From the NCBI RefSeq assembly GCF_050306235.1, contig NZ_JBLWFH010000001.1, forward strand, positions 496,001 through 560,000: a DNA stretch of 64,000 nucleotides. Reading direction: 5' to 3'. The notes beneath the pieces were generated by a model that was given only the letters and a program-made list of their open reading frames with translations, searched no databases and was not told the DNA's origin. Origin of the DNA: Glaciecola sp947496235 (GTDB lineage Bacteria; Pseudomonadota; Gammaproteobacteria; Enterobacterales; Alteromonadaceae). Of this stretch, positions 8,437-17,773 are shown piece by piece (position 1 is the first letter of the stretch; the number at the start of each line of letters is the position of its first letter). The translations under genes were made by a program, and so were the position numbers.

Positions 8437-9429
8437 ATGCGTTTTACCTTTTTCTTATCTCTGTTTTTTCTGCATTTTTCGTCTCAAGCGTTTGACATTA
8501 TCGCCCACAGAGGAGCCTCTGGATTTTTGCCTGAACACACTAGAGAGGCTGCGGTTCTAGCCTATATGCAAGGAGCTGATTATATTGAACAAGATATAGT
8601 CGCCACCAAAGACAAAAAGCTAATTGTATTACACGATATCCATTTAGAGCGGGTTACCAATGTAGAAACCATGTATCCGACACGACATAGAGAGGATGGT
8701 CGCTATTACGCGGCTGATTTTACTCTTGATGAGCTGAAAACCTTATTGGTACATGAACGAGAAGATGAAAATGGCGAACAAGTTTTCAGTAATCGTTATA
8801 AAGGTAAAAGTGCTTTTCGCATTGCTACCTTTGAAGAACATATAGAGATGATTTTTGAACTAAATCGGCTATTCAACAAAAATGTAGGGCTATATCCAGA
8901 AATAAAATCACCTGAGTTTCACTTGGCAGAAGGTATTGATATTACGGCGCTAGTCATGCAAACGCTGAACAAATTTGAGCTCAATAGTAGTTCAGACAAC
9001 ATCTATGTTCAGTGCTTTTATCCTCCGACACTTGATCGAATTCGTACCGAATTTAAAAGCCAAATAAAATTAGTACAATTGATTGCTGAAAACTCATGGG
9101 CTGAATCATCAACTGATTATGATGCGTTAAAATCATCTCAAGGCTTAAAAAAGGTAGCTGAATATGCTGACGCCATTGGTCCTTGGATCCCGCAAATTCT
9201 TACCCCAGAGTTTGCGGCAACTGAATTATTAGTAGAAGCAAAAACACTGGGATTAAAAATTCATCCTTACACCTTTAGAGAAGATGCTCCCGCTTACCCA
9301 ATTGAGCCTTCGGTATTATTCAAGACTCTTTTATCAGTAGGCATAGATGGCATTTTTACCGATCAAGTTTTGCCCTATATGCTTGAACTAAAAGAGGCCT
9401 TAGAAAGTTCCGCAGAAGTGAATCATTAA
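8437..9429 (+). CDS. glpQ: Periplasmic glycerophosphodiester phosphodiesterase
   Basis: Hydrolyses glycerophosphodiesters to glycerol-3-phosphate and an alcohol. The 330-residue protein starts with a signal peptide (RFTFFLSLFFLHFSSQAFD) and then shows the GDPD motifs IIAHRGASGFLPEHT, ADYIEQDIVATKD and LIVLHDIHLERVTNV, with the catalytic His pair and the Glu/Asp calcium ligands. The C-terminal GIDGIFTDQV also matches. Length agrees with GlpQ. It stands alone, with its stop overlapping the convergent motY by four bases. Confidence 0.93.
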   Translation: MRFTFFLSLFFLHFSSQAFDIIAHRGASGFLPEHTREAAVLAYMQGADYIEQDIVATKDKKLIVLHDIHLERVTNVETMYPTRHREDGRYYAADFTLDELKTLLVHEREDENGEQVFSNRYKGKSAFRIATFEEHIEMIFELNRLFNKNVGLYPEIKSPEFHLAEGIDITALVMQTLNKFELNSSSDNIYVQCFYPPTLDRIRTEFKSQIKLVQLIAENSWAESSTDYDALKSSQGLKKVAEYADAIGPWIPQILTPEFAATELLVEAKTLGLKIHPYTFREDAPAYPIEPSVLFKTLLSVGIDGIFTDQVLPYMLELKEALESSAEVNH

Positions 9430-10325
9430 GATTTACTCATCCTAATGACAACTCTTCTATTTTTAGAACGATCTAATTGGTTGTCATTAGGTGCAACATG
9501 GCGTTTTTCACCATAACCACTGACTTCTATTCGATCTGTATCTACTCCTAGCGCGGAAAAATAATCACGGATCTCATTAGCGCGTCGAATAGACAGTTGT
9601 TCATTTGCCCAAGAACCACCATAACTATCCGTATAGCCTGCAACCAGCACTAATTCTAACTCTAGGTCTTCTTTCAAGTATTCCCCGATCATGTCCAAGC
9701 GCTTTTGTGAATACTTGGTTAGCTCAGCGCTATTTTTTTGATACGACAACACGGTATAAGCAATATCATCAAAATTGTATGGAAGTAAATTACTTATACA
9801 TTGAGAAAATTCGAGATATGCATTTTCAAAATTACTGGCATTTAAGCTAACCGCAACTTGGTCAGTTGGATTCAACCAATCTTGATAAAAAATGGTTGGA
9901 TAAAAACCTTTTTCTAGTTCAGTTAACATTTGCCAAGCAGCATCATTGGGCAAATCACCATCGTATTGTTTACGCAGTTGCATTTGAGCAATTTTGCGCG
10001 ACGCCACACCAGGCATCCATTGAGGTGGTTTAGAATACAAGGTTGCAGAATCATAACGCCCCGGTAATCTCAACATATCCAAAGTAAACTCTAAATTCAG
10101 TTGTTTGGCCGCCTCTGAAATAAAGAGAGCGTTGCCATATTTGGGAATATCATGGCTTAATTCACACACTAGCCTTGTTTGTTTTGATACTTGCCAATTA
10201 GAGCTTTCTACATTGACTTGATACTGACGTAAGTTGGCAAATGATGCATGCACGGGTAACAAAATGAAGATCAAACTCACAATGATGCATCGGCTTTTGA
10301 AGAATTTTGCTTGTTTATCTGACAT
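9426..10325 (-). CDS. motY: Sodium-type flagellar motor protein MotY
   Basis: Outer part of the PomA/PomB sodium-driven flagellar stator system, forming the T ring with MotX. The 299-residue product has a signal peptide (IIVSLIFILLPVHASFA), the MotY N-domain starting LRQYQVNVESSNWQ, and a C-terminal OmpA-like peptidoglycan-binding domain (VAGYTDSYGGSWANEQLSIRRANEIRDYF, NRRVVI). The frame is open to 10400, but those extra residues do not look like a signal sequence; the ATG at 10325 (MSDKQAKFFKS) directly precedes it. Other flagellar genes are not nearby, which is normal for motY. Confidence 0.9.
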   Translation of the reverse strand: MSDKQAKFFKSRCIIVSLIFILLPVHASFANLRQYQVNVESSNWQVSKQTRLVCELSHDIPKYGNALFISEAAKQLNLEFTLDMLRLPGRYDSATLYSKPPQWMPGVASRKIAQMQLRKQYDGDLPNDAAWQMLTELEKGFYPTIFYQDWLNPTDQVAVSLNASNFENAYLEFSQCISNLLPYNFDDIAYTVLSYQKNSAELTKYSQKRLDMIGEYLKEDLELELVLVAGYTDSYGGSWANEQLSIRRANEIRDYFSALGVDTDRIEVSGYGEKRHVAPNDNQLDRSKNRRVVIRMSKS

Positions 10326-10462
10326 AATATTCTTAAGACTATATTTTAGTGACAGGCGACAATATAAATTATTAGTAATGTTATCGGCGGGAATCAGCAT
10401 TTACTTTATTTTGTCAGACGTTTTTCTTAACACCGCCAAGCCTTAGAGTTTCGTCATTTTTA

Positions 10463-11092
10463 ATGGAAAATCCCCAAACAGTTTTACAGCAAAGATTTAG
10501 AGGCTACTTTCCCGTCATTATTGACGTTGAAACTGCCGGTTTTAATGCCAACACAGATGCCATTCTGGAAATAGCGGCTATTACGTTAAAATTCGAAAAC
10601 GACACCTTAATGCCAGATCAAACCTTCCATGAGCATATTGCGCCTTTTGAAGGTGCTAACATAGAGCAGTCTGCGATTGAGTTTAATGGTATAGATCCCT
10701 TTTGTGCGCTTCGAGGCGCAAAAGATGAAGGGGAAGTTTTTAGAGAGTTATGCAAGTTTGTGCGAAAAGCGCAGAAAAATGCGGATTGCCAACGCAGTGT
10801 CATAGTGGCTCACAATGCCACCTTTGATCAGAGCTTTGTCAATGCTGCAATTGCCCGTAACAATATCAAACGCATTCCTTTTCATCCTTTCGTTTCTTTC
10901 GATACCACGAGTTTATCAGCGCTTATTCTGGGACAAACAGTGTTGGTTAAAGCCTGCCAAGCAGCGAATATTGCCTTTGATAACAAAGAAGCACATTCTG
11001 CACTTTACGACACTCAAAAAACTGCTGAACTTTTTTGCTACATGGTTAATCGTTATTCCGAACTCGGGGGCTGGCCGCTAAGCGCAAAATAA
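10463..11092 (+). CDS. rnt: Ribonuclease T
   Basis: 3'-to-5' exoribonuclease of the DEDDh family that trims tRNA and other stable RNA ends. The 209-residue product shows ExoI IIDVETAGFNANTDAILEIAAI (D and E), ExoII VAHNATFDQSF (D), and ExoIII EAHSALYDTQKTAELF (H and D). Length and N-terminus (QRFRGYFPVIID) match RNase T. It has its own promoter region, divergent from motY, and precedes bfd, a frequent gammaproteobacterial neighbourhood. Confidence 0.95.
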   Translation: MENPQTVLQQRFRGYFPVIIDVETAGFNANTDAILEIAAITLKFENDTLMPDQTFHEHIAPFEGANIEQSAIEFNGIDPFCALRGAKDEGEVFRELCKFVRKAQKNADCQRSVIVAHNATFDQSFVNAAIARNNIKRIPFHPFVSFDTTSLSALILGQTVLVKACQAANIAFDNKEAHSALYDTQKTAELFCYMVNRYSELGGWPLSAK

Positions 11093-11129
11093 TTGTAAAT
11101 AAGAACTATTTTCACTTGCACTTTATCTA

Positions 11130-11148
11130 AATAACAATTATTATCATT
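11130..11148 (+). promoter_or_regulatory. Putative Fur box before bfd
   Basis: AATAACAATTATTATCATT matches the 19-bp Fur consensus GATAATGATAATCATTATC at about 12 of 19 positions by eye and lies 28 bases before the bfd start. Bfd genes are commonly iron-repressed. This is a candidate only. Confidence 0.55.
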
Positions 11149-11175
11149 CCCATTGTAATAAAGTGCAGGTTCTCT

Positions 11176-11370
11176 ATGTTTGTATGTATGTGTTATGGCG
11201 TCACTGATAAGAAGATCGAACAAGTAGTTCGAGACGGTGGTGTGGGTAACATGCGAGAGTTAAAGCATAAATTGGGTGTAGGTTCTCAATGTGGTGCTTG
11301 TATACAAATGGCACAAGCGATTATAGATAAAACCATAGTAGATGAGTCTTTATTTAAAGACGTTGGTTGA
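11176..11370 (+). CDS. bfd: Bacterioferritin-associated ferredoxin
   Basis: 64-residue 2Fe-2S protein that reduces bacterioferritin so that stored iron can be released. The four cluster cysteines are visible as C-x-C near the start (FVCMCYGVTDKKIEQ) and C-x2-C (GSQCGACIQMAQ). Length is normal. A Fur-box-like sequence lies just upstream, fitting expression under iron shortage, and a strong hairpin follows. The bacterioferritin gene itself is not in the window. Confidence 0.95.
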   Translation: MFVCMCYGVTDKKIEQVVRDGGVGNMRELKHKLGVGSQCGACIQMAQAIIDKTIVDESLFKDVG

Positions 11371-11390
11371 ATCGCTTAAATAAAACAAAT

Positions 11391-11420
11391 AAAAAAAGTG
11401 GCCGCGAGCCACTTTTTTTG
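11391..11420 (+). terminator. Bidirectional terminator between bfd and grxD
   Basis: The stem AAAAAGTGGC / GCCACTTTTT around CGCGA is flanked by A-run and T-run, so it can stop transcription from bfd (+) and from grxD (-), which converge here. Confidence 0.85.
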
Positions 11421-11441
11421 TACTTAATTTTTTTCAAGAAA

Positions 11442-11768
11442 CTACTCATCACCCTCAGGTGCAGCTTCTTTCAACAAAGGCTGTAGCTCACCTTGCTGGT
11501 ACATTTCTAAAATAATGTCACAACCGCCGACAAGTTCACCGTTTACCCACAATTGAGGGAATGTTGGCCAATCTGCATATTTAGGCAATTCTGCACGAAT
11601 ATCAGGGTTTAATAGGATATCTACATAAGCAAATTGATGACCACAGGCCATGATCGCTTGAGAAGCTTGCGCTGAAAAGCCACAGCTAGGAAGTTTAGGA
11701 GACCCCTTCATATATAGTAAAATAGGGTTTTCACTGATTTGTTGCTTAATTTTTTCTACTGTTTCCAT
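11442..11768 (-). CDS. grxD: Monothiol glutaredoxin Grx4
   Basis: Carries and delivers 2Fe-2S clusters with glutathione, often with BolA. The 108-residue product has the CGFS active site (Cys about residue 29), preceded by ILLYMKGSPKLPS, and the glutathione-binding WPTFPQLWVNGELVGGCDI. The frame is open to 11789 but METVEKIKQQI at 11768 is the family's usual N-terminus, so that start was chosen. It lies in an iron-related pair with bfd on the opposite strand. Confidence 0.95.
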   Translation of the reverse strand: METVEKIKQQISENPILLYMKGSPKLPSCGFSAQASQAIMACGHQFAYVDILLNPDIRAELPKYADWPTFPQLWVNGELVGGCDIILEMYQQGELQPLLKEAAPEGDE

Positions 11769-11968
11769 GGGTATTCCGTTTATTAGCATTGGCTAAAACA
11801 TAAGGACGAAGTGACATTATATCAAGGTTTAAAAATAAATAATGCCCTTGGTGATCTTTGTATACGAAAAAACAGAAATAAGATACATAAAATAATTTTT
11901 AAAATAGGGTTTAAATTTTAACGAGTTACCCTTATTTTACAGTAAATAGATAAAAACGGAGAAAATAC

Positions 11969-12553
11969 ATGGCTTTTGAATTACCAGCTCTACCTTATGA
12001 AAAGAACGCACTTGAACCACATATATCTGCAGAAACCCTAGAGTTTCACTATGGTAAGCACCATGCAACTTATGTGACTAAGCTAAACGGCTTAGTTGAA
12101 GGCACTGATTATGCTGATAAATCACTAGAAGAAATCATTAAATCTAGTGACGGCGGCGTATTTAACAATGCAGCTCAAATCTGGAATCACACTTTTTATT
12201 GGCACAGCTTAAGCCCTAATGGCGGCGGCGAACCTACAGGTGCATTAGCGGAAGCTATCAACGCTAAGTGGGGCTCATTTGCTGAATTCAAAGCAGCATT
12301 CAATGACAAGGCAGTAAACAACTTTGGTTCAAGCTGGACTTGGTTAGTGAAAACAGTTGACGGCGGACTTGATATCGTTAACACAAGTAATGCAGGCACT
12401 CCTATTACGGAAGAAGGTGTTACTCCTCTAGTAACAGTGGACCTTTGGGAACACGCTTACTACATTGACTACAGAAACGTGCGTCCTGATTACCTAAAAG
12501 GTTTTTGGGCACTAGTAAACTGGGATTTTGCAGCAGAAAATTTTGCTAGTTAA
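11969..12553 (+). CDS. sodB: Superoxide dismutase [Fe]
   Basis: Cytoplasmic enzyme that dismutes superoxide to oxygen and hydrogen peroxide. The 194-residue protein begins MAFELPALPYEKNALEPHIS, and the metal ligands are seen in LEFHYGKHHATYV (His), QIWNHTFYWHSL (His) and VDLWEHAYYIDYRN (Asp, His). Sequence around WNHTFYWHSLSPNGGG fits the iron-type enzyme. It is monocistronic, with GGAGAAAATAC as ribosome site and a terminator directly after it. No Fur box is evident in its AT-rich upstream region. Confidence 0.97.
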   Translation: MAFELPALPYEKNALEPHISAETLEFHYGKHHATYVTKLNGLVEGTDYADKSLEEIIKSSDGGVFNNAAQIWNHTFYWHSLSPNGGGEPTGALAEAINAKWGSFAEFKAAFNDKAVNNFGSSWTWLVKTVDGGLDIVNTSNAGTPITEEGVTPLVTVDLWEHAYYIDYRNVRPDYLKGFWALVNWDFAAENFAS

Positions 12554-12570
12554 ACCAAGTGAAGAATAAG

Positions 12571-12603
12571 AAAAAACGGTAGCATTTAGTTACCGTTTTT
12601 TTA
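12571..12603 (+). terminator. Bidirectional terminator after sodB
   Basis: The stem AAAAAACGGTA / TACCGTTTTTT with a short loop ends sodB on the + strand and, by symmetry, the convergent propeller gene on the - strand. Confidence 0.85.
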
Positions 12604-13494
12604 TGGGCGATTACAAACTAACGCAATCTGTTCTTCATAGGGTGAAATCGCTATTCTGGAAACACCCGACTGACAATATTCAGATTTAATGACTACAGGC
12701 TTAAACGCCGTAAATACGATTTCTTCCCGATCAACTATAAATGGCATTGAGACTAGCTGGCCATTATCTGTGGTAAACAGCTCACTCGTTGGGCCCCACG
12801 CGTAGTAGTTAGCACCTTTGGGTAATTGACCAATTCGTTTTTGTGTTTGAGTGCTAGGGCTATACCACCAAAGCTCAGGCGCTTTGTCTTCCTCATGCAC
12901 TGAATAGGTATATCCAAATGTATTTGGCATAGCAAAAAGTGAAGCGCCTATTGATGAAGCTATACTTACCCCTTCATCTGTTTCAATGAAAGGATCTGCT
13001 AGTTTTAGTTTATGAGGCTCACCTAAAACAAACAACAATACTTTATCTTGCATAGTCCATACATGGTATCCCACAGGCTCAATGGCAGGTGAAAGATGCT
13101 TCATAGGTAGACCATTGAAGCCAATTTGCCATAACTCTTGCTTACCTTCGGCATTCACTTTGATAACACTAAAACCTTCTCCATCAGGCGTCGGTGTAGG
13201 CGAATATTCGCTTTCTGAAGATTGGGTAATATTTTTGACAGATTTATCTTGAATGCTATAGCGCATAGTATCCATTTGCCCATCAATTTCTTGGGTAAAA
13301 TACAATGTCTTTTCGCTAAAGAAGTAAGGTTGATTTGAGTACTCTGGGTTGTCGGTAACCTTAGTCAGTCCGTTAATCGTTAAGCCATTTTCTCCTCTTT
13401 CAATAGCCCCAATATAAATGTCCGAGCCAGGAGGCGTTTGCGCTTGCCCTAAAAGTGAAAAAGTAGATAAGAATATAGCACCCAAAAATCGCAT
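12601..13494 (-). CDS. Exported PD40/TolB-like beta-propeller protein
   Basis: 297-residue protein with a signal peptide (RFLGAIFLSTFSLLGQAQ) and then repeats of the WD40-like PD40 type (NQPYFFSEKTLYFTQEIDG, SEYSPTPTPDGEGFSVIK), as in TolB-like propellers. The frame is open to 13572, but the ATG at 13494 places the signal sequence at the N-terminus. No enzyme motif is visible and the role is unknown. It is on the same strand as the MFS-aroC-prmB genes, about 95 bases after the MFS stop, so it may be the last gene of that transcript. Confidence 0.7.
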   Translation of the reverse strand: MRFLGAIFLSTFSLLGQAQTPPGSDIYIGAIERGENGLTINGLTKVTDNPEYSNQPYFFSEKTLYFTQEIDGQMDTMRYSIQDKSVKNITQSSESEYSPTPTPDGEGFSVIKVNAEGKQELWQIGFNGLPMKHLSPAIEPVGYHVWTMQDKVLLFVLGEPHKLKLADPFIETDEGVSIASSIGASLFAMPNTFGYTYSVHEEDKAPELWWYSPSTQTQKRIGQLPKGANYYAWGPTSELFTTDNGQLVSMPFIVDREEIVFTAFKPVVIKSEYCQSGVSRIAISPYEEQIALVCNRP

Positions 13495-13589
13495 ATTGAC
13501 GTTCGCCTCTTTTAAAAATATCAGTTGCATGGGTTGACTATAGTAGTGACAAACTCGACGCTTGGCTAGCAACAGCTTTTAATTCTATA

Positions 13590-14768
13590 TTAGGCTGGCG
13601 TATTCTCTTTAGATTGCATAAATAGCACTGACAAGAACGCTAGTCCAGCTAAGATAGCACTGTAAACAAACGTCATCACCGGATTAGCGCCATTTTGCCA
13701 CCATATTCCAGCAAAGTAACTTCCTGTTGCACCTCCAACGCCGAACGCCACGCTGGCATAGACTGCTTGAGCTCTGCTTTGAAATTCTGAGGAAAAATTT
13801 TGATGTAAATAATGAATAGAAGCTGAATGGGTTAAGCCAAAACTAAAGGCATGCAATACTTGGCTCAACAAAATTAACCACCAATGATGGGCAAGAAATG
13901 CCAACATTAACCATCGCAGTGTGGTTAACGATAAACTTAGCATTAACAGTCGTTTGACGGTAAACCCTTTTAAAAGTCGAACGGCATAAATAAAAATGAA
14001 TATTTCGGCAAACACCCCTGTAGCCATAAATATGCCGGTTTGCCATCCTAGATAACCCAGTTGCTGGGTATAAAGGCTAAAAAAGCTATAAAAACTGCCA
14101 AAACTAATCTGAAGTAATGTATTAGCCAACAAAAATGCAATAAAGCTCTTATTCAATAAAAGTGGTAAGACAGACTTTTTAGTTTCATGCTGATGACTTA
14201 CTTTGTTAGGCGTGCTTATGGTTAATGTACTTAAAAATAAGCCGAACAAGGAAACACAGGCACCAATCACAATAATAATGGATGAATAAACATCAAGCAG
14301 AAACCCCACAATAACTGAGGCAACGATAAATCCTATACTTCCCCACAAACGAACTGCGCCGTATCCTTTTCGCGTATCTTTACATGCATATACAGTGCTT
14401 ACTTCTAACTGAGGAAGTATTGCTGTCCAAAACATCATCATAGCGGCGAAGACAAAGACGTAAGCGACAAATTGCTCAACATAGAAAACCGGTAGAAAGA
14501 TGATCAACGCCAATAAACTTCCGCCGCTTAATATCAGCCCAAGTTTTCCTGTTTTATCTGCTAATCCGGCCCATAAATTTGGTCCTAAAATACGTGCCAA
14601 AGAAACAGTGGCAATTAAAATACCAATCTGTTCTGAGCTAAAGCCCTTATCATCCAGAAATATGCCCACGTAAGAGACAAAAACTCCCATCAGGCTAAAA
14701 TAGAAAAAATATGTTAAGGAGAGAAGTCCGCGGTTTAGCGGACTTACTACTTCATGTTTGAAGATCAC
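13590..14768 (-). CDS. MFS transporter, HcaT/nucleoside-symporter-like
   Basis: 392-residue inner-membrane protein with 12 predicted helices. The segment FVSYVGIFLDDKGFSSEQIGIL, the loop GLADKTGKLGLIL, and VRLWGSIGFIVASVIVG are typical of the 3-phenylpropionate permease (HcaT)-like branch of the major facilitator superfamily. Substrate unknown; HcaT is only the best-known relative. Its start overlaps the aroC stop by four bases, indicating translational coupling to aroC, although no link to chorismate metabolism is obvious. Confidence 0.8.
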   Translation of the reverse strand: MIFKHEVVSPLNRGLLSLTYFFYFSLMGVFVSYVGIFLDDKGFSSEQIGILIATVSLARILGPNLWAGLADKTGKLGLILSGGSLLALIIFLPVFYVEQFVAYVFVFAAMMMFWTAILPQLEVSTVYACKDTRKGYGAVRLWGSIGFIVASVIVGFLLDVYSSIIIVIGACVSLFGLFLSTLTISTPNKVSHQHETKKSVLPLLLNKSFIAFLLANTLLQISFGSFYSFFSLYTQQLGYLGWQTGIFMATGVFAEIFIFIYAVRLLKGFTVKRLLMLSLSLTTLRWLMLAFLAHHWWLILLSQVLHAFSFGLTHSASIHYLHQNFSSEFQSRAQAVYASVAFGVGGATGSYFAGIWWQNGANPVMTFVYSAILAGLAFLSVLFMQSKENTPA

Positions 14769-15868
14769 TTAGTTCTTTGGCTTGGTATAACGGGTGTGGG
14801 AGAAGACACCAGATAATTTTGCGCTTTATGGCGCAATAAATGGTCCATTAACACTAGTGCAAGCATGGCTTCAGCAATAGGCACAGCTCGAATACCTACA
14901 CAGGGATCGTGTCGCCCTTTAGTGATTAAGTCAGTAGATTCACCTTTAACATCTATCGTTTCACCAGAGATACTGATACTAGAAGTAGGTTTTAATGCCA
15001 TATGCACTAGAATTTCTTGTCCTGTAGAAATACCGCCAAGCACACCGCCAGAGTGATTGGTATGAAAACCTTCAGGGGACATTTCATCTCTGTGTTCAGT
15101 GCCTTTTTGGGTTACCACATCAAAGCCGTCACCAACTTCAACGCCTTTAACAGCATTAATGCCCATCATAGCGTGTGCGATATCTGCATCAAGACGATCA
15201 AACACAGGTTCTCCCAAACCTACTGGGACGTTAGTCGCTGATACACTGACTTTAGCCCCAATAGAATTACCTTCTTTTTTTAACTCCCGCATATAGGCGT
15301 CTAGGGCTTCTAATTTCGATTCATCTGGACAAAAGAAAGCATTGGTATTAGTGATTTCATGATCAACTTTATCAATCGCAATGGGACCTAATTGACTCAA
15401 GTAGCCACGAATCTCAATACCGTATTGTTGTTTTAGAAACTTTTTAGCAATGCCTCCTGCGGCAACACGAATGGCAGTTTCTCTTGCTGACGAACGACCT
15501 CCGCCTCTATAGTCTCTAAAACCATATTTTTGTTGATAGGTGTAATCTGCATGCCCCGGGCGAAAACTGTCTTTAATTTTAGAATAGTCTTGGCTTCGCT
15601 GGTCGGTATTCTTAATCAATAAACCTATGCTGGTGCCCGTGGTTTTACCTTCAAATACACCTGATAAAATTTGCACTTCGTCGCCTTCACGACGAGCAGT
15701 TGTGTATCGCGAAGTGCCGGGCTTTCTTCTATCTAAATCGGGCTGTAGATCATCTTCAGACAACTCCAATCCCGGAGGACAACCATCTACAACTCCACCT
15801 ATAGCGATACCGTGACTTTCACCAAAAGTAGTCACGCTGAATAATTTACCGAAGGTATTCCCCGACAT
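14765..15868 (-). CDS. aroC: Chorismate synthase
   Basis: Last step of the shikimate pathway: 5-enolpyruvylshikimate-3-phosphate to chorismate, with reduced FMN. The 367-residue protein has all signatures: GNTFGKLFSVTTFGESHG, RPGHADYTYQQKYGFRDYRGGGRSSARET, and the C-terminal GRHDPCVGIRAVPIAEAM. Length is normal. It follows prmB by 8 bases and is coupled to the MFS gene downstream; prmB-aroC is a conserved gammaproteobacterial pair. Confidence 0.98.
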   Translation of the reverse strand: MSGNTFGKLFSVTTFGESHGIAIGGVVDGCPPGLELSEDDLQPDLDRRKPGTSRYTTARREGDEVQILSGVFEGKTTGTSIGLLIKNTDQRSQDYSKIKDSFRPGHADYTYQQKYGFRDYRGGGRSSARETAIRVAAGGIAKKFLKQQYGIEIRGYLSQLGPIAIDKVDHEITNTNAFFCPDESKLEALDAYMRELKKEGNSIGAKVSVSATNVPVGLGEPVFDRLDADIAHAMMGINAVKGVEVGDGFDVVTQKGTEHRDEMSPEGFHTNHSGGVLGGISTGQEILVHMALKPTSSISISGETIDVKGESTDLITKGRHDPCVGIRAVPIAEAMLALVLMDHLLRHKAQNYLVSSPTPVIPSQRTK

Positions 15869-15876
15869 AAAACAGA

Positions 15877-16833
15877 TTACTCCAATTCGTCTAAAATATC
15901 TTGCTGAGCCAATAACTCAGCCTTACTGATAGCAAATATACCACTGCCACCTTGATTCAACTCAACCCAATCAACCTTTAATCCATTCATTCGGTTATCG
16001 AAATTGACTTCACTATTTCCAACTTCAACAAATAACCAGCCATCATCCCGTAAGTATTGCGCAGCATTGGTCAAAATAGTCACTGTAAGATCCAATCCAT
16101 CAAACCCAGATGCGAGCGCTAATTCCGGCTCATGATGATATTCTGTTGGTAGATCCGCCATATCCTCTGCATCAACATAAGGAGGATTTGCGATAATGAG
16201 GTCGTATTGTTGACCGGATAAACTATCAAACACATCTGATTGTAAAGGATAGACACGCTCTTCTAATTGATATTGTGCGATGTTAATTGAAGCCACATCT
16301 AGTGCATCTGGATCTATATCCACAGCATCGACCATGGCTTCTGGATACTTCATCGCCAAGGCTATGGCTATGCAGGCGCTACCTGTGCACATATCAAGGA
16401 TGTGCAACGGATTTGCTGAAGCAGATACATAGGGACTGAATCCTCGAGCGATGAGTTCTGCAAAAGGTGAACGCGGGATCAACACTCGTTCATCCACATA
16501 AAACGGCATCTGACCAAACCACGCTGTGTTGGTAATGTAGGGTAACGGAAGCTGTTCTTGGGTTCGTCGCATTACCCATTCAGATAATTTTAATTTTTCT
16601 TGCTCGGTAATTTTTGCCGCTAGAAGATGGTCTTTTTGCGCACTATTAAGTTGCAAAGGCAAATGTAAACATTGATACACCAAATGCTCAGCTTCATCCC
16701 AAACATTATCAGTGCCATGACCAAAATATACGTTTTCTTGTTGCAATTGAGAAATTGTAAACCGGATCCAATCGACCACAGTGTTCAATTCTGTATAATC
16801 AAATTGTGCAGTTTGACTGATTTCGTTCGACAT
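15877..16833 (-). CDS. prmB: 50S ribosomal protein L3 glutamine methyltransferase
   Basis: SAM-dependent enzyme that methylates a Gln of ribosomal protein L3. The 318-residue protein has the helical N-domain, the SAM site ILDMCTGSACIAIALA, the acidic VDAVDIDPDALDVA, and the NPPY substrate motif in IIANPPYVDAEDM. PrmB is distinguished from PrmC by length, N-terminus and the partner aroC. It is divergent from smrB, as in E. coli. Confidence 0.95.
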   Translation of the reverse strand: MSNEISQTAQFDYTELNTVVDWIRFTISQLQQENVYFGHGTDNVWDEAEHLVYQCLHLPLQLNSAQKDHLLAAKITEQEKLKLSEWVMRRTQEQLPLPYITNTAWFGQMPFYVDERVLIPRSPFAELIARGFSPYVSASANPLHILDMCTGSACIAIALAMKYPEAMVDAVDIDPDALDVASINIAQYQLEERVYPLQSDVFDSLSGQQYDLIIANPPYVDAEDMADLPTEYHHEPELALASGFDGLDLTVTILTNAAQYLRDDGWLFVEVGNSEVNFDNRMNGLKVDWVELNQGGSGIFAISKAELLAQQDILDELE

Positions 16834-16917
16834 AGCGGCAGGATAATAGTAGTTGCCAGAAAATTGCCGTTATAATAAAGGTTATTGTAAATAATTTCGC
16901 TGTTTTAGGGTGTAAAA

Positions 16918-17469
16918 GTGAAAAAAAATTCGAAAAATTCGGAACAAACAGAATTTGCTTCACTTTTCGGTGATGTTACCCCACTACAACATGACAAATA
17001 TGTGCCGCCACAAAAAGATCCCGCTGAAAAACGTCTAAAACTGGCGAAAAATAAAGCAAGGTTAGCAGTAAAGCGAAGAGCCTCTGATTTTCAATTTTCA
17101 GATCAGTATCAAGCTCACTTCGATCCCAACAAAGCCCTCGCCTTTATTCGAGACCCTAAATACAAATTTAAAGTAAAAGCACTTAGACGCGGCGAATTGG
17201 TCCCAGAAATTAGACTCGATTTACACGGATTAACTCGCCATCAAGCAAAACATGAAATTGCCGCTGTGATAGAAGAAGCCTACGAGCATCACCATGAATG
17301 TATCAATATCATTCATGGCGTTAGTGGCGGCGTTTTAAAACAACAGGTTCCAAGCTGGTTAGTCCAACACCCTAGAGTCATTGGATTTCACCAAGCCCCA
17401 CTTGAATGGGGCGGTCAAGGCGCCCTTTTGGTGCTCATCAAATCACGCCAAAATGACAAAGCGCTGTAA
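16918..17469 (+). CDS. smrB: Smr-domain protein SmrB
   Basis: SmrB cleaves mRNA between collided ribosomes in the rescue of stalled translation (known for E. coli SmrB/YfcN). The 183-residue product has a basic N-terminal extension and a C-terminal Smr domain: LDLHGLTRHQAKHEIAAVIEEAY, then INIIHGVSGGVLKQQVPSWL, ending in the GALLVLIK strand. The start is GTG at 16918, the only sensible start giving the family N-terminus. It is divergent from prmB, the usual arrangement. Confidence 0.93.
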   Translation: MKKNSKNSEQTEFASLFGDVTPLQHDKYVPPQKDPAEKRLKLAKNKARLAVKRRASDFQFSDQYQAHFDPNKALAFIRDPKYKFKVKALRRGELVPEIRLDLHGLTRHQAKHEIAAVIEEAYEHHHECINIIHGVSGGVLKQQVPSWLVQHPRVIGFHQAPLEWGGQGALLVLIKSRQNDKAL

Positions 17470-17471
17470 AC

Positions 17472-17594
17472 TTAGGCGTTTTCGTTTACGTTTTTCAAAA
17501 ATAACCAAACGTAGTATGCGCATATAGCGATTACAACAAAGATTCCGAAAACTGAACCCCAAGCGACTGGATCTGATAATAGAAGATCTAACAT
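17472..17594 (-). CDS. Small membrane protein, DUF3149 type
   Basis: 40-residue protein MLDLLLSDPVAWGSVFGIFV... with one transmembrane helix and the tail YYVWLFLKNVNENA. This matches the short DUF3149 proteins of marine gammaproteobacteria, whose function is unknown. The frame is open to 17669, but the ATG at 17594 has the family N-terminus. It converges with smrB, two bases from its stop. Confidence 0.65.
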   Translation of the reverse strand: MLDLLLSDPVAWGSVFGIFVVIAICAYYVWLFLKNVNENA

Positions 17595-17773
17595 TTTTAT
17601 TGCCTCAATGTATTTCTTTGATGCTTCTATTTTAGTGATGCCTATGAGTAAAATAATGATACAGATCAATACTCAAATCAGGGCTAAATGGGAATAAAAT
17701 AAAACCTTAATTTAGATCAATAAACCTAAGCTTTCGCAACTAGTTAGGCATGGATTAAGCATTGACGATCTAA